Notes under the pieces: generated by a model
Told to the model about the DNA's origin: nothing
The model's database searches: none
What the model saw: the letters and a program-made list of their open reading frames with translations, nothing else
From: Lacunisphaera limnophila
Lineage (GTDB): Bacteria > Verrucomicrobiota > Verrucomicrobiia > Opitutales > Opitutaceae
DNA length: 64,000 bases
Reading direction: 5' to 3'
Assembly: GCF_001746835.1 (NCBI RefSeq)
Contig: NZ_CP016094.1
Location: 3,239,501 to 3,303,500, forward strand
Program-made: the position numbers and the translations under genes
Part shown: positions 8,591 to 17,936 of the stretch, piece after piece
How positions within the stretch are numbered: the stretch's first letter is position 1
Layout of the letters: every line of letters starts with the position of its first letter

Positions 8591-10408
8591 ATGCCCACGA
8601 TCCGCATCCTCACTGACCGCGTGGCGAACCAGATCGCCGCCGGCGAGGTGATCGAGCGCCCGGCCGCGGTCGTCAAGGAGCTGGTGGAGAACTCCCTCGA
8701 CGCCGGGGCAACGCGCATCGAGGTCGAGTTCAGTCACGGCGGGCGCAGCCTGATCCGGGTGGAGGACAACGGCTGCGGCATGTCGAAGGATGACGCCCTG
8801 ATGTCCCTCGAGCGCCATGCCACCAGCAAGCTCGTGGAGACGGCCGACCTCGACCAACTCGACACCTTCGGCTTCCGCGGCGAGGCGGTGCCGTCCATCG
8901 CCAGCGTCTCGCGCTTCGAGCTGCGCACGCGGCGCGAGGATGCGGCCGGCGGCACGGAGATCCTGGTCAACGGCGGCAAACTCGTGCACGTGCGCGAATG
9001 CGGCTTGGCACCGGGCACGCGGATCACGGTGGCGCACCTCTTCAATTCCGTGCCGGCGCGGCGCAAGTTCCTCAAAAGCGACGCCACCGAGTCGGCGCAC
9101 ATCATCCAGACGGTGCGACTCTACGCGCTGGCCTGTCCGCAGACCGCCTTCACCCTCATCGAGGACGGGCGCGTGCTGTTCCAGTCGCCGAGCTGCACCA
9201 CGCTGGAGGAGCGGGTGGCCGAGATCTTCGGCCGGCAGCTGGCGGCCGACCTGCTGCCGGTGGAGGCCAGCGAAGCCGGGCTGCGGCTCACGGGCCTGAT
9301 TGGCCGGCCGGGGGTCAACCGTTCCACCCGCCACGAGATGATCATGTTCGTGAACCGCCGGCCGGTGGACAGCCGCACGCTCACCTATGCCGTGATCGAA
9401 TCCTATGCCACCTCGCTGGCCAAGGGCCGTTACCCGGTGGCCATGCTGTTTCTGGACATGGAGCCCGCGGCGGTGGACGTGAACGTGCATCCGGCCAAAC
9501 GCGAGGTGCGCTTCCGGAGCGAGGGCGCCGTGCGGGGATTTGTGATCCGGGCCGTCCTGCAGGCGCTGCGCGAACTCGGCGGTCCGGCGGCGGACCCCGC
9601 GCCAGACGCGCCGCGCAGTCCGACGCCGAGCGAGCCCATGCCGGGTGATCCCGTGCCGCCGGCCGCGGCTGCCCCCGCGATGCCGGCCCCCGTGGCCGCC
9701 GCCCCCACGGTGATGGCGCAGCCTTTCCGCTCGTACGCCCCATTGCCGGTTGCGCCCGCCCGCCCGGCGGCGCTGCCGGCGAATCCGGGGGTGACGCCGG
9801 TGACACCCGTGAAACGCGGGGATCCGGCGGCGCTGATGAATTGGCGTTTCCTGGGGATCGCCCACGGTGACTACGCCCTGTTCGAGGCTCCGGGCGGCGT
9901 GGTGGTGCTGGACCGGCGCGCCGCGGATGAGCGCGTGTGGTACGAACGCCTGCAGGCCCAGTTTGCCATCGGCGGCGTGGCCAGCCAGCGCCTGCTCTTC
10001 GCGGTACCGGTGGAACTCGACGCGATCGCCAGCGCGCTGCTGCTCGACCGGCTGCCTTTCCTGCACCGGCATGGACTCGAGGTGGGGGAGTTTGGCCGCA
10101 ATTTTTTCCGCATCGAGGCCGTCCCGGTCTGGCTGGAGCCGGCCGAGGCCGAGGATTTCCTGCGCGATGTGATCGGGCTGATGCGCGAAGGCCGCTTTGA
10201 CGAGAAGCGCGCGGACCTCGCCCGCGACGAGTTGGCCCGGTTGGCCGCCCGCAAGGCGGTGCGGCTGTCCGCCTCGCTGCGGGAGGAGGAGGCCTTGGAA
10301 CGGGTGGCGCGGCTGTTCGCGTGCCAGCACCCGCACACCAGCCCGACGGGCCGGCCGACGCATTTCGAGCTCAGCCGCGGGGAGCTGTCCCGGCGCTTTC
10401 AGCGCTAG
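8591..10408 (+). CDS. mutL: DNA mismatch repair protein MutL
   Basis: 605 aa from ATG at 8591. The GHKL ATPase motifs are clear: KELVENSLDAGA, VEDNGCGM and GFRGEAVPSIASV. A Pro/Ala-rich linker (about residues 335-415) leads to the C-terminal dimerisation domain. The metal-binding DQHA(x2)E(x4)E motif appears only as DRRAADERVWYE, and the ACK motif reads ARK. The C-terminal CQHPH...GRP element and the terminal FQR are kept. The protein couples MutS recognition to excision; nicking activity is doubtful (see findings). No mutS or mutH is adjacent. Confidence 0.95.
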   Translation: MPTIRILTDRVANQIAAGEVIERPAAVVKELVENSLDAGATRIEVEFSHGGRSLIRVEDNGCGMSKDDALMSLERHATSKLVETADLDQLDTFGFRGEAVPSIASVSRFELRTRREDAAGGTEILVNGGKLVHVRECGLAPGTRITVAHLFNSVPARRKFLKSDATESAHIIQTVRLYALACPQTAFTLIEDGRVLFQSPSCTTLEERVAEIFGRQLAADLLPVEASEAGLRLTGLIGRPGVNRSTRHEMIMFVNRRPVDSRTLTYAVIESYATSLAKGRYPVAMLFLDMEPAAVDVNVHPAKREVRFRSEGAVRGFVIRAVLQALRELGGPAADPAPDAPRSPTPSEPMPGDPVPPAAAAPAMPAPVAAAPTVMAQPFRSYAPLPVAPARPAALPANPGVTPVTPVKRGDPAALMNWRFLGIAHGDYALFEAPGGVVVLDRRAADERVWYERLQAQFAIGGVASQRLLFAVPVELDAIASALLLDRLPFLHRHGLEVGEFGRNFFRIEAVPVWLEPAEAEDFLRDVIGLMREGRFDEKRADLARDELARLAARKAVRLSASLREEEALERVARLFACQHPHTSPTGRPTHFELSRGELSRRFQR

Positions 10409-10504
10409 GGCATTACAAACTCCCTGCGGTGACAGTTTGGTGGCGCCCTGAGTCCCGCCTTGCCTGCGGGGTTGGCACGGCATGTGATAGCAATCCCTTC
10501 CTTT

Positions 10505-13009
<2,505 letters not shown>

Positions 13010-13018
13010 GACTGGACG

Positions 13019-13040
13019 GCGCGCGGCTCAGGCCGCGCGC
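13019..13040. terminator. GC-rich hairpin between convergent genes
   Basis: Stem 13019-13027 pairs with 13032-13040 (GCGCGCGGC with GCCGCGCGC) around a 4-base loop that contains the stop codon of the minus-strand gene. It sits where glgP (+) and the TMEM175-like gene (-) converge. There is no T-run, so intrinsic termination is only a possibility. Confidence 0.35.
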
Positions 13041-13759
13041 GCGGGGCCGGCGGCGATGAGCGCCCGGATCCGGCGGCCGAAGCGGAATCCATTCCAGGCC
13101 ATCGTGAGGCCCAGCGTGCCGTAGATCATGCCGGGCAGCCACAGGGGGACCGGCAGGTAGGACAGCAGCACCGACACCAGACAGGTGCCGATGTTGATGC
13201 GCATGCCCGCCAGATCGAGGCGGGTGTACTCCACCTCCACCGCGGACAGACCCAGTTCATACCACCGCCGCAGCGCGTGCCAGTAGAGCAAGCCGAAGAG
13301 CAACCAGACCGCCGCCAAGCCGACGCCGTAGATGCGGTAGACCATGAACAGTTCGTCCGCGGTCCGCATCCCGCCGGTGCCACCGAGCCAGGCACTGAAG
13401 AGGAATTTCAACGGGTAGACCGAGAAGATGACAAAGAGCAGGATGGCGTAATTGATCACCCGGGTGAAGCCGTCTTCGAGCCCGTAGCGCCGGAAGAAGC
13501 GGTAATGGACGTTCCAAAAAACGATCAGCAGGGCGAAGCTGGCGGCGAAGGCGGGAAAACCGCGGATCACCTTCATGAGGCCGGCGAAGTCGGTCGGGAC
13601 CTGTTGGGCGACCACGAGCAGGGTCAGCGAGAATCCGAAGGCGGCATCCGCCAGGTTCTCCAACCGGGACACCTCCCGTCCGCGCCAGTGAAAGTGTTCC
13701 TCGGGCCGCCGCCCGGGAAGGCGTTCGCGCCAGGACGGCTTGGATCGGTTGCGGGCCAT
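13028..13759 (-). CDS. TMEM175/DUF1211-family membrane protein
   Basis: 243 aa from ATG at 13759; a TTG at 13795 would add 12 residues. After a basic N-terminus comes RLENLADAAFGFSLTLLVV, which aligns with the first pore helix of bacterial TMEM175 channels (RxxAFSDGVFAIAITLLV). Further membrane segments include FALLIVFWNVHYRFF and the loop NYAILLFVIFSVYPLKF. Family members are potassium-selective channels of the inner membrane. The signature FSD triplet reads LAD here, so the channel property should not be assumed. It converges on glgP. Confidence 0.75.
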   Translation of the reverse strand: MARNRSKPSWRERLPGRRPEEHFHWRGREVSRLENLADAAFGFSLTLLVVAQQVPTDFAGLMKVIRGFPAFAASFALLIVFWNVHYRFFRRYGLEDGFTRVINYAILLFVIFSVYPLKFLFSAWLGGTGGMRTADELFMVYRIYGVGLAAVWLLFGLLYWHALRRWYELGLSAVEVEYTRLDLAGMRINIGTCLVSVLLSYLPVPLWLPGMIYGTLGLTMAWNGFRFGRRIRALIAAGPARAA

Positions 13760-13872
13760 GGCACGAAGCCAAACCGGTCGGGGCGCCTTCGCCAAGCGCG
13801 AAGCTCGGCCACGCGCGTTTCCGCGATTGTGCCATCCCGCCCGGTCCGTCAGACAGGCGGTCTTAAGCTCCC

Positions 13873-15327
13873 ATGTTGCCCGCCCACCGTACCCGCTTGT
13901 ATTGGTTTCTGGCGTTGCTCGGGCTGGTGCTGGGGACCGGCCTGGCGGTCCGGTACTGGGTGGGCGGTTATGTGGTGCGCTCGGTGCTGCGGATGGCTGG
14001 GGCGGCCGAGATCCGGCACGGGGCCATTCGGGCGACGCCGTGGCGGGTGGAGATTGAGAATCTGAATTTCAAAATCCGGAGCCAGTCCTTTGCCGCGGGG
14101 CGGGTCACGCTCCAGCGCGCGAACTGGTGGATGGCCTCGCTCGGCGATGTGCAGGTCGCGGGGGCGCGCATCCCGGTGGTGCTCGACGGCTCGCAGGTGG
14201 ATCCGTGGAACTGGGCCACCTACGAGGACGGCGGGCTGGGGGACGAACCGGTGCCCCCGCCATTCCGCTCGCTGCAGCTGGAGGGGGAATTGCTCGTGCG
14301 CATGGCCAACCTGCCGGACCGGCCGGTGCGGGTGACGCTGGAGAGCCAGCCGAAGAGCGCCGCGTCGTGGGTGGGCAGCCTCGTGGCCGAGGGCGAGGGG
14401 TTCCGGCTGGCAGGTGGCGGCGCGTTGCTGCGGGCCGGGCAGGAACTTGATTTTCAGGTGCTGAGCGCGGAGTTGGACCTGGCGGTGTGGTCCGGCCAGA
14501 TCCAGCGCCTGGTCCCGCTGCCGGGCGGACCGTGGGAACTCGGCGGCAGGCTGACCGGCGTGGCGGAGGGCAAGGTGACCGCGAAACGGTTTGCCGCCAC
14601 GGCGCGCGTGAACCTGCGCGAGGGCCGGATGGGCGGAGGGAAGGAAGACATCGCGGTGACAGGAGCGGAGGCGGAGCTCGAGTTTTCCGACCTGTGGAAG
14701 CTGCGGACCAAGTTCGGGGCCCTGCGAGTCGCCGATCTGCGGATCGGACGTCTCCCCCTGCGCGCGGTCACGGCGGATTTTGGCCTCTGGGACGGCACCC
14801 AAATCCGGGTGAAGCGCGCGGAAGCGACTGCTCTGGGCGGGCGGGTCACGGCGGAGGATTTCAACTACCAACTGAATGAACGCAGCCTCGCGCTGGGGTT
14901 GCGCGTGGCGGACGTACGCGCGGCGGACTTGCTGGCCTTGACCGCCGGGGTGACGCCGCGGCTGTCCGGCCGGGTCTCGGGTGATCTCCCGCTGCGGATC
15001 CAGGGCGATGGCGTGCGGGTCAGCGGTGGCGGGCTGGCCCTCCAGCCGGGCCAAGGGGCGGAGCTCCAGCTCAACGCCGCCGCGTTGTTGCGCTCCGGCG
15101 CACCGATGTCCGCGGCGACCGCGGGCGTGCTCAAGGCGGCGGGATCGGCGAGTGTGGTGCTGCGGCTGGATCAGCTGCAGTTTGAGGTGCGACCGCCGGG
15201 GCTGCCCTTGGGCACCTCCGCGCGCGTGCGGGTGGCGGGCCGGGTGGATGGAATCCCGGTGGAGTTTACCTATCAGGTGAATGGCGCCGTGGAGCGATTC
15301 CTGCGCATCCTACCCGCCCGGCGCTAG
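13873..15327 (+). CDS. YdbH-like envelope protein (paralogue 1)
   Basis: 484 aa with an N-terminal membrane anchor (YWFLALLGLVLGTGLAV). The body is a long beta-rich domain with the C-terminal pattern SGRVSGDLPLRIQGDGV, typical of YdbH-like/AsmA-related proteins that bridge the inner and outer membranes. It is clearly paralogous to 21547-23022: both share an AG(A)xEIR element, then RVxLxRAxWW and SLG near residues 70-90. E. coli YdbH is far longer (about 880 aa). No ynbE-like or ydbL-like gene follows this copy. The next gene converges on it 9 bases downstream. Confidence 0.65.
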   Translation: MLPAHRTRLYWFLALLGLVLGTGLAVRYWVGGYVVRSVLRMAGAAEIRHGAIRATPWRVEIENLNFKIRSQSFAAGRVTLQRANWWMASLGDVQVAGARIPVVLDGSQVDPWNWATYEDGGLGDEPVPPPFRSLQLEGELLVRMANLPDRPVRVTLESQPKSAASWVGSLVAEGEGFRLAGGGALLRAGQELDFQVLSAELDLAVWSGQIQRLVPLPGGPWELGGRLTGVAEGKVTAKRFAATARVNLREGRMGGGKEDIAVTGAEAELEFSDLWKLRTKFGALRVADLRIGRLPLRAVTADFGLWDGTQIRVKRAEATALGGRVTAEDFNYQLNERSLALGLRVADVRAADLLALTAGVTPRLSGRVSGDLPLRIQGDGVRVSGGGLALQPGQGAELQLNAAALLRSGAPMSAATAGVLKAAGSASVVLRLDQLQFEVRPPGLPLGTSARVRVAGRVDGIPVEFTYQVNGAVERFLRILPARR

Positions 15328-15335
15328 GGAGCGGG

Positions 15336-15938
15336 TCAGGTGGGCGGGGGCGGGATGGGTTCGGGCTCGGCCGGACGATGGAAAAGCTGGTTGTCTGATC
15401 CATCGCCCACAAACGACATGTGCATGGCCAGGAGCACCGGCAGCGCCGTTTCCTGAATCTTGGTCGGAGCGTACTGCCAGCGCACCACCGCGGCGGCCAC
15501 CGCGAGGGCAAACATGCGGTCGGAGTGCTGGTAGCAATGGATGGTCTTCACCTTGCCGTCGGCGCCGATCAGGACGAGGAAGTCGGCCTCGCCGCTGGTC
15601 CGGCCGCGGCGGAGCTTCGTCGGGTAATTATAGGGGATCGATTCGACCACTTTCGGCGGACCAAATTCCGGGGGCAGCACCATGAACTTCGTGGCGTCGG
15701 CGAGACCGGAAGTCTTGAGCGCCTCGGCCAGGCTGGCGGGAATCTCGGCCACCGGTTTCTCAAAGGTCAGCAGGGTCTTGGGCCCGAGGGCCTGCCGCAG
15801 GTATTGGGCGTCGAAAACCACGTCTTCGAGGGTCAGTTTGGCGGCCTTGCTCTTGGCCTTGTCGGCGGCTGAAAGCGGGAGGGCCAGCAGGAGCAGGCCC
15901 GCCGCGATCAGCCGGCAGAGCATGGGGGAGGTCTTCAT
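15336..15938 (-). CDS. Secreted protein with TonB C-terminal-like domain
   Basis: 200 aa from ATG at 15938 with a signal peptide (MLCRLIAAGLLLLALPLSAA). Residues about 110-190 resemble a TonB C-terminal domain: IPYNYPTKLRRGRTSGEADFLV followed by VLIGADGKVKTIHCYQH and AAVVRWQYAPTK, the beta-strand and helix pattern of energy-transducer C-terminal domains. There is no N-terminal transmembrane anchor with a proline-rich linker. It is probably a soluble periplasmic relative and not a working TonB. The short C-terminal PEPEPIPPPP tail is unusual. Confidence 0.7.
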   Translation of the reverse strand: MKTSPMLCRLIAAGLLLLALPLSAADKAKSKAAKLTLEDVVFDAQYLRQALGPKTLLTFEKPVAEIPASLAEALKTSGLADATKFMVLPPEFGPPKVVESIPYNYPTKLRRGRTSGEADFLVLIGADGKVKTIHCYQHSDRMFALAVAAAVVRWQYAPTKIQETALPVLLAMHMSFVGDGSDNQLFHRPAEPEPIPPPPT

Positions 15939-15945
15939 GCCTCCA

Positions 15946-15972
15946 ACAAAAAGCGCGCCCTTTCGGGCGCGC
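15946..15972 (-). terminator. Rho-independent terminator (minus strand)
   Basis: An 8-bp GC stem, GCGCGCCC (15965-15972) with GGGCGCGC (15953-15960), around a 4-base GAAA loop. On the minus strand it is followed by a T-rich run (15946-15952). It lies 50 bases after the stop of the 16023-16442 gene and just before the start of the TonB-domain gene, so the two are probably separate transcription units. Confidence 0.8.
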
Positions 15973-16022
15973 AATCTGGAAATATCCGGTGCTCGGACCG
16001 GCTATGGAGTGACTCGGTCGGC

Positions 16023-16442
16023 TCAGAGCTTGAACGGCACGACCACCTCAAGCGGGGCGTAACCGGCGGCGCTGAGCAGCACCTTGTCGCCACCGGAAAG
16101 ATCCTTCACCGTCATCACCGCACCGGCCGCCACCGTCTGCTCGGGCAGCACCCGCGCCTTGTCCATGGCGTGATGCACGACGCTGAGCAGGACCTTGCCG
16201 CTCACGGTGAGCGCGTCATGGCCATCGTTTTTCAGGGTCAGCACGAAGGGCGTGCCCTCGGTGCCTTCCACTTTGGCGAAAGTGGCGGAGAGCGGCAGGG
16301 CCTTGTCGGCCAGCGGCTGCAGGGTCATCGCATCGGCGGCCACGACGGCGGGGGCAGCGACGAGGGTGAGGAGGGTGGCGCAGGACAGGACGAGCAGCGC
16401 GCGGGAGCGCGCAGCGAGACGGACGGACTTTGGGTTGTTCAT
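16023..16442 (-). CDS. Hypothetical secreted protein
   Basis: 139 aa from ATG at 16442 (MNNPKSVRL) with a signal peptide (about residues 14-36, LLVLSCATLLTLVAAPAVVAAD). The mature domain of about 100 residues looks like a small beta-sandwich (TPFVLTLKNDGHDALTVSG, then a C-terminal APLEVVVPFKL). I do not recognise a family. It follows the glycine-rich protein gene on the same strand after a 94-base gap and ends at a good terminator, so it may be the last gene of the sigma/kinase cluster. Confidence 0.65.
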   Translation of the reverse strand: MNNPKSVRLAARSRALLVLSCATLLTLVAAPAVVAADAMTLQPLADKALPLSATFAKVEGTEGTPFVLTLKNDGHDALTVSGKVLLSVVHHAMDKARVLPEQTVAAGAVMTVKDLSGGDKVLLSAAGYAPLEVVVPFKL

Positions 16443-16536
16443 GGGGAGAGGGGGATTGAGCCGCGAGACTGGCGGCCCGCCGGCGCATGACAAGCGCGGA
16501 CCCTGTGCAGATATTGTGCTGCCCGGGTGGGCCGCG

Positions 16537-17424
16537 TCAGGCGCGGACGGGCTGATGGGTGAGGCCCGGGGCGTGGAGGGTGACGGGGCTGCAGAGAAAC
16601 AGGATGGCGGCGGCCCCGGCATCAGCTTGAAAGCCGGGGATGTTCTGCTGTTCGCGGCCGCGATTGTAGGAACCGCCGCCGCCGCCCCCGCCGAGGGCGA
16701 TCCGTCCGCCGCCACCCCCGCCGCCGCTGAAGCCGCCGCCGCCGCCGGCTCCGGCCCCGAAGAAGGAGCCTCCGCCGCCGCCGCCATAGCCGCCGTCCCC
16801 GCCGAGGTATCCGCCGAAGCGGGCCCCCGCGCCACCCTCCCATTGCCGGCCCCCCTGACAGTAGGTCGGCCCCGAGCCGTTGGCGCCGATATCAAGCCAG
16901 CCGGTGCCGCCGCCGCCGCTGTAATAGCAGGGACCTTGATCACTGGTCCCGCCGAGCCCGTTGCGTCCGCCGGTGCCGGGGCCCTGGCCCGCATCCAGGC
17001 TCACTACCGCGTCACCGCCCGGTCCATTGCCGCCGCCGCCGCCGCCGCCGGCCACGAGGAGCGGCCACACGGGCAGGGTGCCGGTGCGGGTGCCGCTCCA
17101 GATAAATGTGCCACCGCCGCCGCCGCCGCCGCGCGTCGCCTCCGGCTCACGACCAGTGCCCAGGTCGAAGGCATCTGCAGAGCCCCCCAATGCGGGGACA
17201 TTGCGGCCCGGGAGTCCCGGCCGGCCCACGACGAGATGGATGATTTCGCCCTCCTTGAGATGAAACACCCCGCGGAGGAAGGCGCCCTTGCCCCCGCCCG
17301 CCAGGCCTTCGCCCCCGCCCTGGGCTCCCCGCGCCTCCAGCAGGTAGAGGCCGGACTCCGGCACGATGTAGAGTTGGAGATGGCCGCAGGCGCGGAATCG
17401 GACCGGGGGGATGATCTTGGGCAT
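16537..17424 (-). CDS. Glycine-rich protein with ALK/LTK-type glycine-rich domain
   Basis: 295 aa from ATG at 17424 (MPKIIPPVRF). The pattern matches the glycine-rich domain best known from ALK/LTK receptors and scattered bacterial proteins: YIVPESGLYLLEARGAQGGG, GGKGAFLRGVFHLKEG, IHLVVGRPG, then GGGGGGGTFIW and LLVAGGGGGGG. From about residue 110 on it is dominated by Gly runs encoded by GGC/GGT tracts. No obvious signal peptide is present, although a glycan- or surface-binding role would be expected from other members. It is the next gene downstream of the kinase and small frameshifted gene. The regulatory-like element at 17457-17494 lies 33 bases upstream. Confidence 0.75.
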   Translation of the reverse strand: MPKIIPPVRFRACGHLQLYIVPESGLYLLEARGAQGGGEGLAGGGKGAFLRGVFHLKEGEIIHLVVGRPGLPGRNVPALGGSADAFDLGTGREPEATRGGGGGGGTFIWSGTRTGTLPVWPLLVAGGGGGGGNGPGGDAVVSLDAGQGPGTGGRNGLGGTSDQGPCYYSGGGGTGWLDIGANGSGPTYCQGGRQWEGGAGARFGGYLGGDGGYGGGGGGSFFGAGAGGGGGFSGGGGGGGRIALGGGGGGGSYNRGREQQNIPGFQADAGAAAILFLCSPVTLHAPGLTHQPVRA

Positions 17425-17456
17425 GGGAGGAGCCGGCCTGAGTGGGCCGGCAACCC

Positions 17457-17494
17457 CCAATGCGTAACCGCGGCGGCAAAAGGGCCACCGCGGT
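17457..17494 (-). promoter_or_regulatory. Shared upstream element, copy A
   Basis: 38 bases that match 20783-20820 at 30 of 38 positions in the same orientation. The best conserved parts are CCAATGCG and GGCAAAAGGGCCA on the plus strand. This copy also forms a strong hairpin (17467-17477 with 17484-17494). It lies between the frameshifted small gene and the glycine-rich gene, 33 bases before the latter's start. A regulatory role is inferred from position and conservation only. Confidence 0.5.
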
Positions 17495-17511
17495 CAAAAA
17501 TAATGCGCTGC

Positions 17512-17936
17512 TCAGATCGGATCGTTGCGGATGGCGGGATCGATCAGCCCGATCTCCCCGGTGGCGGTGTTCTGCACGAGCAGGACGTAGCTGTAGCTCT
17601 TGCCCTTGTCCTGCTGGCGGTTGGCGTCGACCACACTGAGGCAATTGGGCGGCAGGTTGGACGCGGGGCTGCGGTTGATCGTGATGACCGGGAATTCAAA
17701 GGCCCCCACATCGGTGTCGGGTGCTTCCGAGTCGAAAGCCGCGCCGATGAAGACAAAGGCGGTGTTGGCGATCTGGAAGACCAGGTTCACCGGGGCGTTG
17801 CCCCGCACGATGACATTGCCGTTGCTGACGCTGATCCCGGGCACGGGATTCGGGATGGTGAAGATCGCGCTGATGGGGAACACGCCCCGAGCGGACGGAA
17901 TTGTGTGATGGTGATGTTGATGACGGCGGTGGTCAT
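17512..17936 (-). pseudogene. Small hypothetical gene with an apparent -1 frameshift
   Basis: An ATG at 17936 overlaps the kinase stop codon in an ATGA arrangement, which suggests translational coupling. Its frame reads MTTAVINITITQFRPLG and is then lost. One extra base in the C4 run near 17885-17888 (plus strand) would join it to a 123-codon frame continuing VFPISAIFTIPNPVPG to DPAIRNDPI at 17512. The joined protein would be about 141 aa with a beta-rich look; no family is recognised. The cause may be a sequencing or assembly homopolymer error, a true mutation or programmed frameshifting. A standalone GTG start at 17883 is the alternative. Confidence 0.55.
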
